From Nitrosopumilus cobalaminigenes (GTDB lineage Archaea > Thermoproteota > Nitrososphaeria > Nitrososphaerales > Nitrosopumilaceae): a stretch of DNA of 64,000 nucleotides. Below the pieces are notes generated by a model. It was given only the letters and a program-made list of their open reading frames with translations, made no database searches and was not told the DNA's origin. Every line of letters starts with the position of its first letter. Position 1 is the first letter of the stretch. Both the position numbers and the translations under genes were made by a program. Location of the stretch: positions 620,001-684,000 of the forward strand of contig NZ_CP026993.1 in assembly GCF_013407145.1 (NCBI RefSeq), read 5' to 3'. Positions 34,733 through 43,454 of the stretch are shown here, piece after piece.

Positions 34733-37291
34733 TTAACTCCAAAAGAATTCATCTAATCCTGTTTGTTTTGGTTTTCCTAACATTGTATCAAAATCTAAAT
34801 CCATTGAAGCTGTAATTTGCTCTAGTGTTGATTCTAAAAATTCCATGTACTTTTTAGAATCTATTTCTTCTTTCTTTGCTAATTCGACTGGTTTTACGCC
34901 TGGTTTGTTTAGAATTTTGATAAATGAAATTTTATCTCCTTTTTTTATTTCTCTAATTGATTCTAATTGTTTGGCAGCCCTGATGTGTTGTGGGATTGTT
35001 TTGACATATTCTGATGGTGCCTTGCTTAACATAACATTGAATGTTAGATCTTCTAGTGGAATTTCTTTAGCTTCTACTTTTTTTCCACACGTTGCAATTT
35101 TTTCAGTAATTTCTTGTTTTGCCTTTACAAAATCTTCCATAGTTTGAACTTTGGATAATACTTCGATTAATTCATAGAATAAGTTTTTGATAAATGCAGG
35201 TGTGTGGGATTTTTTCCCTGTTAGTCCTTTAACATCTACTTTACCTGATTTTGTAACTCCTAGATAGTTTTTCTTTCTGTTGCTTAACACACAATATCTA
35301 TATGATTTATCAATCTCTAAATCTACTCCGTGATCTCGCTTTGCTTGGTCTATTACAATTTGAATTTGTTCCTTTGTTGGATTTTTGATAAATAGTGAAT
35401 CCGTATCTCCGTAGAGAACTTCTATTCCTGCTTCTTCACATTTTTTGATTGTCTCTAAAATGGTATGTCGTCCAATGGCTGTGGTTGCTTCTGCAACTGG
35501 TAAGAAATAGAGTGGAAATATTTCAGCACCCATTACCCCATAACTGGCGTTTAGAATTACTTTGAGTGCTTGACTGACTACTGTGTATTGTTGTCTTTGA
35601 TCTTCAGTTAATGTCTCTTTTTTTGATAAACTCTTGTAGTAATTTACTCGCAAATCTCTCAATGAACCGATAATCATTGATGTTAGTCCATTTTTCTTTG
35701 TACATGCCCAGTGGTTAGTCCCAGGAATTGTATTTGTTTTACACTCTTCATGAGCGCATCTTACTGTTTCATATGACAAGTTTCTAACTTTGATAATACT
35801 TGGATACAGACTTGCAAAATCCATCACGACTACATCAAAATGAATTCCTTCTTTTGGTTCAACAACAAGACCGCCTCGATATTTTTTATCTTTAATGACT
35901 GCGTCAGACATTACTCCTTCTGATCTTCTTTGCAATTCTTCTCGTTTTGGAATTAAGCAGTTTCTTCGTCTATGCTCATAATACAATAAACTTCTAATCC
36001 ACTGGGATACCCCCATCCTGGCAATATCGTCAATAGGCATTCTGGCAATCCTTGCAATGATTACAAGTAGGTCCATCATCAAATCTTTGTTAAAACTAGT
36101 TAATTCGTATGTTAACAGGGCATCATTGTAACAATAATTTGCAGTTTGATACAATGATAACTCGTCAAACTCTAAACCATAGTCTATCTTTTCTTTTCCT
36201 AGAAGTGCCTTCGATACACTATTTAGAGAAAAATCTGTATATTTTTGACTGAATGCATAGATTTGGAACGAACGATTTGAAAGAACCTTGTACAAATCAA
36301 GATGAACTCCTTCTTTGAGAGTTGCTGAATCTCTCATCATGTATAATGGGTTTTCAGAATTTTTTACTCCTAGTCTTTCTGCTCTGTTGTATAGATACGG
36401 TAAATCAAATTCATCTCCGTTGTATGTGAGAACAAATGGAAATGATTTGATAATTTGAAATGCATCTTGAATCATTTCTTTTTCTTTATCTAAATCATAA
36501 AATGTGACTTTGATATTTTGTTCTAATTCGTTGGTTCCTTGCTCAGTTCCTTCTGTTTTTAGCACAAAAATCTGGTCAAATCCATCAGAACCTTTCAATC
36601 CTATGGCTGTAACTTTCTTTTCAGCTAGTTTTGGATCTGGAATTCTGCCAATTTCTGCCTCTACTTCTATATCTACACTCAGTCGCTTTATTTTTGGAAT
36701 TGGTTGGTTTAACAAATCAGCCCATTCAGAAATATATTTTTTAAATTCTTCTGCATCAACCATGCTCTCACTATCCACTTTATCCCAAAGCAAACTTTTC
36801 AGAGCTAGTTTAACTTCATCTGAAATATCTAGATCATGTTGTTTAATTTTTCCATCGGTAATTTCATAATATTTTCCAACGATTAATTTTCTATCGTACA
36901 AATAATTTTCATAATATTTTATATCTGATTCCCATGTTTCAATTACATTTCTAATACTTTTGTCCCCTGCAGTTCCTCCAATTGCAAGAGGATCTGCGAC
37001 AGTAATTTTTGACATATCGATTTCACTATCTTTCATCAAATCATATCGTTTCACCGTTTTAATTTCTAAAACATCCTCTCGTTCTTGGAGAAAATCTAAT
37101 TCGTCTGGTGATAATCTTGAATAACAATATGGTTTGTGACCAATTTCATCTTTCCATAAAAACAGTTTTTTAGATTCTGGTTCGTAGAATTTTAAAACTG
37201 CTGATTTTGAAATGTTGTCATATGTAGCAGAAACTAACATTGATGCTGGCATTGAATCAATTCTCTTAGTTTCTGGCAAACTTACTTGCAT
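34733..37291 (-). CDS. polB: Family B DNA polymerase with PCNA-binding tail
   Basis: Protein of 852 residues. Proofreading exonuclease motif I is SVDIE (Asp207, Glu209); FVLTYNGDEFDLPYL is Exo II. Polymerase motifs DFASLYPSII (A), KVILNASYGVMG (B) and YGDTDSLF (C, about 627) are intact. The C-terminal QTGLDEFF (843-850) is a PIP box. It is the likely replicative or repair polymerase. It begins 4 nt after the deaminase gene on the minus strand, an operon-like arrangement. Confidence 0.97.
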   Translation of the reverse strand: MQVSLPETKRIDSMPASMLVSATYDNISKSAVLKFYEPESKKLFLWKDEIGHKPYCYSRLSPDELDFLQEREDVLEIKTVKRYDLMKDSEIDMSKITVADPLAIGGTAGDKSIRNVIETWESDIKYYENYLYDRKLIVGKYYEITDGKIKQHDLDISDEVKLALKSLLWDKVDSESMVDAEEFKKYISEWADLLNQPIPKIKRLSVDIEVEAEIGRIPDPKLAEKKVTAIGLKGSDGFDQIFVLKTEGTEQGTNELEQNIKVTFYDLDKEKEMIQDAFQIIKSFPFVLTYNGDEFDLPYLYNRAERLGVKNSENPLYMMRDSATLKEGVHLDLYKVLSNRSFQIYAFSQKYTDFSLNSVSKALLGKEKIDYGLEFDELSLYQTANYCYNDALLTYELTSFNKDLMMDLLVIIARIARMPIDDIARMGVSQWIRSLLYYEHRRRNCLIPKREELQRRSEGVMSDAVIKDKKYRGGLVVEPKEGIHFDVVVMDFASLYPSIIKVRNLSYETVRCAHEECKTNTIPGTNHWACTKKNGLTSMIIGSLRDLRVNYYKSLSKKETLTEDQRQQYTVVSQALKVILNASYGVMGAEIFPLYFLPVAEATTAIGRHTILETIKKCEEAGIEVLYGDTDSLFIKNPTKEQIQIVIDQAKRDHGVDLEIDKSYRYCVLSNRKKNYLGVTKSGKVDVKGLTGKKSHTPAFIKNLFYELIEVLSKVQTMEDFVKAKQEITEKIATCGKKVEAKEIPLEDLTFNVMLSKAPSEYVKTIPQHIRAAKQLESIREIKKGDKISFIKILNKPGVKPVELAKKEEIDSKKYMEFLESTLEQITASMDLDFDTMLGKPKQTGLDEFFWS

Positions 37292-37295
37292 TTTC

Positions 37296-37823
37296 TCACT
37301 CTGATTTTTCGTACTTGCTTACTAGTTCTCTTGCCCATTTTGCAATTTTATTTTTATCTAAACTAATCACCTCTACTCCTGCTTCCTTTAGTAAATCATA
37401 ATCTGTTTCAGGATATGCGTCTAGACAAACAAATTTTCTAATCCCTATGGTGATTGCCATTTTTGTGCATTCTAGGCATGGAACAAATGTGGTGTAAAGA
37501 ATTGCTCCTTTTATGCCAGCTTCTATTCCTAAAATTGCACAATGCATTATTGCATTAGCTTCTGCATGATTACATAAGCAGCGGTCTAATGATGCACCTG
37601 ATTCAATTTTTCCTTCCATTCTAAGTTGACATCTTTTACAACCTCCTTCAAAACAATTTTTGATTCCTGGTGGAGTTCCATTATATCCTGTTGCTAGTTG
37701 TCTGTTGTTTCTAACAATTACTGCTCCAACTTGTCTTGTCATACAATTTGAACGAAGTTTAGCAAGTTCTGCCTGAAGCATAAAATATTCGTCCCAATTT
37801 GGTCTGTCAAAAGAACTGCTCAC
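37296..37823 (-). CDS. dCMP/cytidine deaminase family protein
   Basis: Zinc-dependent deaminase of 175 residues with His86-Ala-Glu88 and the zinc pair PCLEC (Cys116, Cys119), plus GTPPGIKNCFEGGCKRC, the pattern of dCMP deaminases and ComEB. It would make dUMP for dTTP synthesis. It is 4 nt upstream of polB, a functional match with DNA synthesis. The C-terminus is lysine-rich. Confidence 0.88.
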   Translation of the reverse strand: MSSSFDRPNWDEYFMLQAELAKLRSNCMTRQVGAVIVRNNRQLATGYNGTPPGIKNCFEGGCKRCQLRMEGKIESGASLDRCLCNHAEANAIMHCAILGIEAGIKGAILYTTFVPCLECTKMAITIGIRKFVCLDAYPETDYDLLKEAGVEVISLDKNKIAKWARELVSKYEKSE

Positions 37824-37921
37824 ACGAATTCTGTTTGTCTGTTCAATATATGGATCACGTTAATCTGCATTTGATTTGCGATCAAATATAGTTATTATCT
37901 GGTTGAGACAAAAATTTTGGT

Positions 37922-38080
37922 ATGGGATTCAAAAAAGGCATTAACAAATGTGTAGAATGTGAGAAAAAAATGAAAGAGAATCCAGATGACACAGGTATGT
38001 GTAGTAAATGTGGTGCAACAGAAACTCGTATTGAAAAAACAGTTTACAAAGAATTAATCGATGAAGGACGATTCCCTTAA
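37922..38080 (+). CDS. Zinc-ribbon microprotein (52 aa)
   Basis: ORF of 52 codons with CVEC (10-13) and CSKC (27-30), one zinc site, followed by a helical tail ending EGRFP. A TATA-like AAATATAG lies about 35 nt upstream. It stands divergent from the deaminase gene. Function unknown. Confidence 0.6.
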   Translation: MGFKKGINKCVECEKKMKENPDDTGMCSKCGATETRIEKTVYKELIDEGRFP

Positions 38081-38107
38081 TCTGGATTTTTGTTGTATTT
38101 TTAATTC

Positions 38108-38348
38108 ATGATGAATCTATTTGAGGTGATTCTTTTCTATATTTTATCAAAAGCGAGATTGAAAGAACTGAAGAGGTCCTTCCAATCTCATGAAGAATGG
38201 AGAGAATCCGTTCTTCAAAATTGCGTTTGATTGCCCGATTTGGCAATCGCGATTTTTGGAATCACGCAACAGATTTTCTGCATAGTGCTGTAAATACTTG
38301 ATGAATGGTACCCATTAGCTAACATGTGACAATACGAAAGCATAAAAT
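38108..38348 (+). ncRNA. Candidate structured RNA (tandem hairpins) upstream of the helicase gene
   Basis: Non-coding stretch with four or five successive hairpins: 38155-38161 with 38183-38189 (7 bp); 38191-38201 with 38207-38217 (11 bp, one G-U, loop GAGAA); 38229-38235 with 38242-38248 (7 bp); 38251-38254 with 38260-38263; 38270-38273 with 38277-38280. GC is about 42 percent over 38153-38282 by hand count, high for this AT-rich DNA. No known RNA class (SRP, RNase P, tRNA) is recognised. A 40-codon ORF (38108-38230) across the first two hairpins is the alternative explanation. Strand is uncertain. Confidence 0.35.
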
Positions 38349-38375
38349 CAATAAATTATGATCTTTGAATGGCTG

Positions 38376-39884
38376 ATGACTGAATTTGTCGAGAAAAAGT
38401 ATGTGAAAAAAAATTCTATTGAAAAACGTGATTACCAAATTAACCTTGCAAATCAGGCTATTGATGAGAATTGTATTGTGGTTTTGCCTACTGGGCTTGG
38501 GAAAACAGCTGTTGCTTTACATGTAATTTCAGAATTTTTGTCAAAAGGAACTGGCGGAATTTTATTTTTAGCTCCTACAAGAGTTCTAGTGCATCAACAT
38601 TATGAATTTCTAAAAAACAATTTGACACTAGATGACATTTCTCTAATTACGGGTGAGGATCCCATACTAAAAAGAACAAAACTTTGGAATAATAGTATTG
38701 TTTGTGCAACTCCTGAAATTGCCAGAAATGATTTGAATAGAAAAATCGTTTCCCCAGAGCAATTCAATTTAGTTGTGTTTGATGAAGTTCATAGAACTGT
38801 GGGTGATTATGCATACTCTGGAATTGCTGAATGGTTTGCTGAGTCCTCTGCTCGATTACTTGGAATGACTGCAACTTTGCCTAGTGAAAAAGAAAAAGCC
38901 ACAGAGCTTTTGACAAAGTTACGAATCTCAAGTGTTGCCGAGCGTACAGAAGACAGTCCTGATGTAAAACCTTACACTCAAGAAACCAATACAGAATGGA
39001 TTAACGTTGAACTTCCATCTGAACTCAAAGACATTCAAAAATTATTAAAATTAGCATTAGATGAAAGATATGACACTCTAAGAAAAAATGGAATAAAATT
39101 AGCAGAACAACAATCTCTTTCAGCACTGTTAAGAATTAGACAGTTTGTTCTTAATCAGAATAGACGTTCTGCAAAACCTTTGTTCACTGCAATTAGAATA
39201 CATTATGCTCTCAATATGCTGGAAGCTCATGGTGTTACACCATTTCTAAAATTCTGTGAACGTGCAAAAGCAAAGAAAGGCGTTGGAGTAAAAGAATTAT
39301 TTGAAATTGATCCTAATTTTACACGTGCAATCCATTTGGCAAATGAAGCTCAATCTAAAGGAATTGAGCATTCAAAAATTCCTAAATTAAAAGAAATTAT
39401 TGAATCCGTTCCTGGCAAAGCACTAATTTTCACAAGTTATCGAGATTCTGTTGATCTGATTTACTCAAAACTTACTGAATTGGGCATTCCTGCAGGAATT
39501 TTAATTGGTAAGGCAGGTGACACTGGTCTAAAGCAAAAGAAGCAGATTGAAACGGTACAAAATTTTAGAGATGGTGTATTTCGTGTATTGATTGCAACTC
39601 GTGTTGGCGAAGAAGGATTAGATATTGCCGAAGTAAATCAAGTGATATTTTATGATAATGTTCCAAGCTCTGTTAGGCATATTCAGAGACGCGGAAGAAC
39701 TGGTAGAAAAGACACTGGTAAACTTGTTGTCTTGATTGCAAAAAATACTATTGATGAAACATACTATTGGATTGGCAAACGGAAAATGACTGCAGCAAAA
39801 TCTATGGGTGATAAAATGACTCAAGTTTTAGAGAAAAATCAAGAAATTGAATCCAAAAAGTCTGGACTAGATGCTTTCATCTGA
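38376..39884 (+). CDS. Hef/FANCM-like superfamily 2 DNA helicase
   Basis: Protein of 502 residues from the ATG at 38376; a further ATG at 38358 adds six residues, but a TATA-like CATAAAATC at 38341-38349 fits the later start. SF2 motifs: PTGLGKT (38-44), DEVH (136-139), TATLPS and QRRGRTGR (about 437). The Hef-specific helical insert lies between the RecA domains. The ERCC4 nuclease half of euryarchaeal Hef is absent. The C-terminus KSGLDAFI resembles a PIP box. Role: branched-DNA or stalled-fork remodelling. Confidence 0.88.
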   Translation: MTEFVEKKYVKKNSIEKRDYQINLANQAIDENCIVVLPTGLGKTAVALHVISEFLSKGTGGILFLAPTRVLVHQHYEFLKNNLTLDDISLITGEDPILKRTKLWNNSIVCATPEIARNDLNRKIVSPEQFNLVVFDEVHRTVGDYAYSGIAEWFAESSARLLGMTATLPSEKEKATELLTKLRISSVAERTEDSPDVKPYTQETNTEWINVELPSELKDIQKLLKLALDERYDTLRKNGIKLAEQQSLSALLRIRQFVLNQNRRSAKPLFTAIRIHYALNMLEAHGVTPFLKFCERAKAKKGVGVKELFEIDPNFTRAIHLANEAQSKGIEHSKIPKLKEIIESVPGKALIFTSYRDSVDLIYSKLTELGIPAGILIGKAGDTGLKQKKQIETVQNFRDGVFRVLIATRVGEEGLDIAEVNQVIFYDNVPSSVRHIQRRGRTGRKDTGKLVVLIAKNTIDETYYWIGKRKMTAAKSMGDKMTQVLEKNQEIESKKSGLDAFI

Positions 39885-39886
39885 TT

Positions 39887-40147
39887 TTAATTTTGTATAT
39901 TATCCAAAATAGATTGTTTTCTTTGGATGACTTTGTTTTTCATACCTGATTCTAAATGATGAATACTGCTTTTCTTTGCTACTAGCAAATTCTCCAACCT
40001 GATGTCAAATTGACTTTGAATAAAATCTTCTACTCCTTGAAATTCTCCATCTATTTCCAAATTCTCTAATGCATCTTTTGCTAAATTTTTCATTGAGTTA
40101 TCCAAATATGCTAAAATTTCATCCAAATCTTTCTCAGTTAATACCAT
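39887..40147 (-). CDS. Hypothetical small helical protein
   Basis: Protein of 86 residues from the ATG at 40147 (MVLTEKDLDEILAYLDN); the frame extends further upstream, but the extra 43 residues look non-coding. Entirely helical in character. No family recognised. It is convergent with the helicase gene and its 5' region faces the coiled-coil ORF at 40255. Confidence 0.5.
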   Translation of the reverse strand: MVLTEKDLDEILAYLDNSMKNLAKDALENLEIDGEFQGVEDFIQSQFDIRLENLLVAKKSSIHHLESGMKNKVIQRKQSILDNIQN

Positions 40148-40254
40148 GATTGGCCTTGTTTGTGAACTGAAAAAAATGTTGTGTATTTTATTTTGGTTTT
40201 TTAGGTGTGTAAATTGATAATTATCTTCTAAACTATTATTTTTAATCTTACAGT

Positions 40255-40401
40255 ATGTCTGATACTGACAAATCAAAAGAAATGAAGGATTTGCTTGAAA
40301 AAGAAAAAAAATTACACAAAGAGATAAAAGAAGATTTTAAAAAAATCAGTGAAAAAATAAATTATGATTTTGAAAAGGTCAAAGAATCAAAATCTTCCTA
40401 A
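40255..40401 (+). CDS. Coiled-coil microprotein (48 aa)
   Basis: ORF of 48 codons, almost half Lys and Glu, with heptad-like spacing (KDLLEKEKKLHKEIKEDFKK). It would form a short coiled coil. It is convergent with the parvulin gene, ending 1 nt before it. Function unknown. Confidence 0.45.
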   Translation: MSDTDKSKEMKDLLEKEKKLHKEIKEDFKKISEKINYDFEKVKESKSS

Positions 40402-40402
40402 T

Positions 40403-40681
40403 CTATCCTAATCTTTTGATAATATGATATCCAAATTCTGATTTGACTGGTTCTGAGATCTCTCCAACTTGAAGTTTGAATGCTGCCTCTTCAAATGGTT
40501 TGACCATCATTCCTTTAGTAAAATAGCCTAAATTCCCTTCTTTTTTTCCACTGCCTGTATCTGTTGAGAACTCTTTAGCCAAATTCCCGAATTTTTCACC
40601 ATTTTTGATCTTCTCCAAAATAGTTAGAGCTTCATTTTGTTTTTCGACAAGTATGTGTGAGCATTTTATTTTGTTAGACAT
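40403..40681 (-). CDS. Parvulin-type peptidyl-prolyl isomerase
   Basis: Protein of 92 residues consisting of one parvulin domain: [52 protein letters not shown] in separate blocks and the C-terminal [10 protein letters not shown]. Such single-domain parvulins are typical of marine Thaumarchaeota (for example Cenarchaeum and Nitrosopumilus PinA-like proteins). No signal peptide, so cytosolic; a lysine-rich surface may bind membranes. Confidence 0.92.
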   Translation of the reverse strand: MSNKIKCSHILVEKQNEALTILEKIKNGEKFGNLAKEFSTDTGSGKKEGNLGYFTKGMMVKPFEEAAFKLQVGEISEPVKSEFGYHIIKRLG

Positions 40682-40804
40682 ACTGAATGTTCATATTTCC
40701 AATCTTTATCTGTTAGGAAAAAACTATGTTCCTTATTCATAAATCTCCTAGTTTGTTCAAATGAGCAAACTTGTTTTTATCAGTTTTAACTTATTTCATA
40801 TTGT

Positions 40805-41170
40805 ATGAAAATCCTTCATGTTGAAGATGTTCCTGAAATAAGTCAGATTTTTGCAGATATTTTATCTACTAAAAATTATGATTTTGATAGCGTCTCTGAT
40901 GGTAGAGCCGGTTTGGAATTGGCAGTGTACAAAGAATATGATTTGATTTTACTTGATATGTGCATGCCAAAGTATAGTGGCGTAGATTTTTTATTGGACC
41001 TAAAACATAGACGCCCTACAATGTTATCCAAAGTGGTAATTGTCAGTGCACTTGAGATGAGTACAATGCAAGAACAGGAATTATTGAATTTGGGCATACG
41101 TGCTGTTATGAGAAAACCTATTTCAGTTCAGGGTCTGCTGTCTCAGATTGAGCAAGAAATTGCCTTCTAA
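40805..41170 (+). CDS. CheY-like response regulator receiver domain protein
   Basis: Protein of 121 residues with only a receiver domain. Acidic pair Glu7-Asp8, phospho-acceptor Asp51 (LILLDMCMPKYSG), Ser81 and Lys104 (MRKPIS) are in the expected places. It lacks an output domain, so it would act by protein contact. No histidine kinase is encoded in the window. Confidence 0.9.
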   Translation: MKILHVEDVPEISQIFADILSTKNYDFDSVSDGRAGLELAVYKEYDLILLDMCMPKYSGVDFLLDLKHRRPTMLSKVVIVSALEMSTMQEQELLNLGIRAVMRKPISVQGLLSQIEQEIAF

Positions 41171-41565
41171 CTGATTCCCCAACTGGTTTTATTTTTTGTA
41201 ATAATTTTCAAAAATGGTGCCTCATTCTCTTTCCAAGGATCTTTTCTAACCCATGAAAATTTTGAATAAAAAATATCGTATATTTTTTTGAATTCTTCTC
41301 CGTTTTCAATAATTTCACAATCTCCCTGAATGCATATTGCTTTATGATTTCCTGACTTGTAAACATCTATTACAATTCCTACATTGGGATTTGATTTTAA
41401 ATTCAAAAATGTACGTGTTTTGTAATCTGTTGCCACAACTATTGAATTATCTATGAACACAAATGATACTGGTTTAACATGTGGAATATCATCATGTGAT
41501 GTAGCCAACCGTGCTTCTTCTATTGAATTTAGAAATTGTTTTTCTTTATCGTTAAATTCAATCAA
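41167..41565 (-). CDS. Pyridoxamine-phosphate-oxidase-like FMN-binding protein
   Basis: Protein of 132 residues of the split-barrel flavoprotein group: FLNSIEEARLATSHDDIPHVKPVSFVF, TDYKTRTFLNLKSNPNVGIVID and AICIQGDCEII. Binds FMN or F420 by homology; substrate unknown. Distinct from the PPOX protein at 7231. It overlaps the upstream minus-strand gene by 8 nt and the response regulator by 4 nt. Confidence 0.75.
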   Translation of the reverse strand: MIEFNDKEKQFLNSIEEARLATSHDDIPHVKPVSFVFIDNSIVVATDYKTRTFLNLKSNPNVGIVIDVYKSGNHKAICIQGDCEIIENGEEFKKIYDIFYSKFSWVRKDPWKENEAPFLKIITKNKTSWGIS

Positions 41566-41839
41566 CGAAAATTCGTTCTCTTATCTCTGGAATGTGTTTG
41601 TAAACAATTTCTCTGATTTTCATTTGATCTTCTTCAGTTGGTGTTTCTTTTTGTGCACTAAGAATTGCACCTCCCATCCCTAATGCCATACCCATAACAA
41701 TTCCATAAACAAATTCTTGTGGGTTTTCCACTTTTAGTACTTCTTTGTTTGCTTTAATTTCGTCTAAATATGATGGGATGGTAGTTACTGCCCCATTGAT
41801 AACTTGAATGATTAATGCTTCTAGTTGATCTTCACTCAT
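41558..41839 (-). CDS. Hypothetical protein with glycine-rich hydrophobic segment
   Basis: Protein of 93 residues from the ATG at 41839 (MSEDQLEALI), the longer start being 12 nt upstream. A hydrophobic segment GIVMGMALGMGGAIL is flanked by helical regions. It overlaps the PPOX gene by 8 nt, so the two are an operon. No family recognised. Confidence 0.55.
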   Translation of the reverse strand: MSEDQLEALIIQVINGAVTTIPSYLDEIKANKEVLKVENPQEFVYGIVMGMALGMGGAILSAQKETPTEEDQMKIREIVYKHIPEIRERIFVD

Positions 41840-41910
41840 GAATAGTGTCAATTGGATTTCTTAATAAATCTGCACCTAAGATTTTTAATCTCTCTTTTTT
41901 GACAAGATAC

Positions 41911-42312
41911 ATGTTCTCTTTTTTTACCACCAATGAAGCAAACTCTGCATTACCTGATGTGATAAAAAAATATGAGTATGCTTTAGCAAAAAATGCCGAA
42001 GTAAAGAAAATAGAGCAAGAATTACAAATTAGCATCTCGACTTCGAATTCTTTTGAATCTTATGTGAATCTGAAACAAAAACTAAATTCTGCAATTACAA
42101 AATTCTATGAATCTGTTGAAATATTGGAAAATACAGGTGTGGTAGTCAAAAGTATAGAACAAGGCTTACTTGATTTTCCTTCAAAAAGATTTGATGAGGA
42201 AGTGTGGCTCTGTTGGAAATATGGTGAAACTGAAATAAAATTCTGGCATGAAAAAGATTCGGGGTTTATGGGTAGAAAACCAATTGAAGTAAGTGATGAT
42301 ACTTTAGTTTGA
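41911..42312 (+). CDS. DUF2203 family protein
   Basis: Protein of 133 residues from the ATG at 41911, which gives the typical N-terminus FSFFTTNEANSALPDVI. The family features VVKSIEQGLLDFPSKR, EVWLCWKYGE and IKFWHEKDSGFMGRKPI are clear. Function of DUF2203 is unknown; the conserved Trp/His/Glu residues suggest a binding site. The upstream extension to 41845 is likely not translated. Confidence 0.8.
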   Translation: MFSFFTTNEANSALPDVIKKYEYALAKNAEVKKIEQELQISISTSNSFESYVNLKQKLNSAITKFYESVEILENTGVVVKSIEQGLLDFPSKRFDEEVWLCWKYGETEIKFWHEKDSGFMGRKPIEVSDDTLV

Positions 42313-42417
42313 AAATTTTAAATCGTGAACGTTTCTAACGTCGTTCCAAGTATTTGCTAAATGAGCACAAAATTCATCTCTGCATTTTGTACTGTAACCA
42401 CAACTACATCTACTCAT
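42304..42417 (-). CDS. Cysteine-rich microprotein (37 aa)
   Basis: ORF of 37 codons beginning MSRCSCGYSTKCRDEFCAH: four cysteines and a histidine, probably one zinc site. It overlaps the end of the TrmB-type gene by 8 nt on the same strand and the DUF2203 gene end by 9 nt convergently. Function unknown. Confidence 0.5.
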   Translation of the reverse strand: MSRCSCGYSTKCRDEFCAHLANTWNDVRNVHDLKFSN

Positions 42418-43260
42418 TAGTATCTACCTCAGTTGAATCTGTTTTTGACCAAATATTGTTAAACAATAATGCCTTGGAGTAGATGATAGTTTCTGAATTT
42501 GTCCAAATTGCTCTCATCTCTTTATTGTTACCTTCGTTTTTGATAAAGAATAAAACTTCATCATCATCTTTTATCAAAAAGCATAGGTTTTCTTTAACTG
42601 ATGAGAGCATAATTGCTTAATTTTTGATTTATCGATATCTTCAAAGATGTATTTTGATTTTTTTGAAATTGGAGTTAATAATTTGTAATCAATATCATGT
42701 TCTTCTAATGCATCAAGGAAATTTGCATGATAGAATTTCATAAAGTCTTTTTCTGAACCTAAAATCCTACACTCTTTTTTAGCATTTAGAATCATGTCGA
42801 AAATTTTACTATTGACTTGATTTCCTCCTTGTAGTACTTTGAATTTCTCTTCTTCATCTTCCTCATTAGTTGTTTCAGCACCTGGAATCTTTTTCCAAAT
42901 TTCTTCTAACACTGGACCTGATTTTTTTAATTTGTTAAGTCGTTCTGTTTCTGTACTGATTAAAAGATTGATTGCTTTTTTTATTGGTAATGCTGTAAAT
43001 TGAATTGGGTGCTGAAACGATGCTTCTACAATTCCTTTGTTTTGTAGTGCTGTAAGTAAATGATATGTTTCACTTCTTGGCACATTAACTGCTTTAGCAA
43101 TATCTGATGCAGTTTTGGCACCTATTTTTCCTAAATAAAAGAAAACTTTGCTTTGATTTGGAGTTAATCCAAATCCTACTAATGCATCTCTGACTTCTTC
43201 ATAATGTGTTTTATCCACAGGGAAAGTTCCTAACTGCATAGTATTTGCCACAATTACCAT
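42410..43260 (-). pseudogene. TrmB-family regulator interrupted by a -1 frameshift
   Basis: Two overlapping frames together equal the 282-residue TrmB protein at 16582-17430. Frame one (43260-42574) holds the winged helix (LTPNQSKVFFYLGKIGAKTASD, PRSETYHLLTALQNKG) and the effector domain up to DIDKSKIKQL; frame two (42610-42410) continues as SSVKENLCFLIKDDDEVLFF, which aligns with ENKCFVINDSKEVLIF. The shift is near 42600-42615, without a classic slippery heptamer. It could be a true mutation, a sequencing error, or a coupled split gene, as frame two has its own ATG. Confidence 0.75.
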
Positions 43261-43269
43261 AAATGGAAA

Positions 43270-43306
43270 TGATCGATTTTGTCTTAAAAGACTGATCGTT
43301 CAATCG
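43270..43306. promoter_or_regulatory. TGATCG words upstream of the split TrmB gene
   Basis: TGATCGATT at 43270-43278 and TGATCGTTCAATCG at 43293-43306 lie just before the TrmB-type gene start. The same core appears upstream of 17430, 45164/45420 and 48425. Possible operators, perhaps autoregulatory. Confidence 0.35.
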
Positions 43307-43454
43307 TATACATTTCATTACAAATTACTACATTTGAAAAAATACTTGATTTTTCATGCCTAACTACAAGTAGTTTTTTATGATTATTTTATTTTTAAGG
43401 AAAAATAATGATTACTTTTTAACATTATCCAATATTGAAAATGAATGTTTATGG

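Noticed and set aside
38105-38172. C/D box sRNA (ATGATGA ... CTGA)
   Set aside because: Box C- and D-like words occur about 60 nt apart, but no convincing D' and C' boxes or guide are present, and the region is better described by hairpins.
38229-38248. GATTGCC/GGCAATC hairpin as a transcription terminator
   Set aside because: No T-run follows on either strand, and it is one of several hairpins in series, so a structured RNA or operator is more likely than a terminator.
42574-42640. Programmed -1 frameshifting in the TrmB gene
   Set aside because: No slippery heptamer and no downstream pseudoknot could be seen; a mutation or sequence error is the simpler reading.
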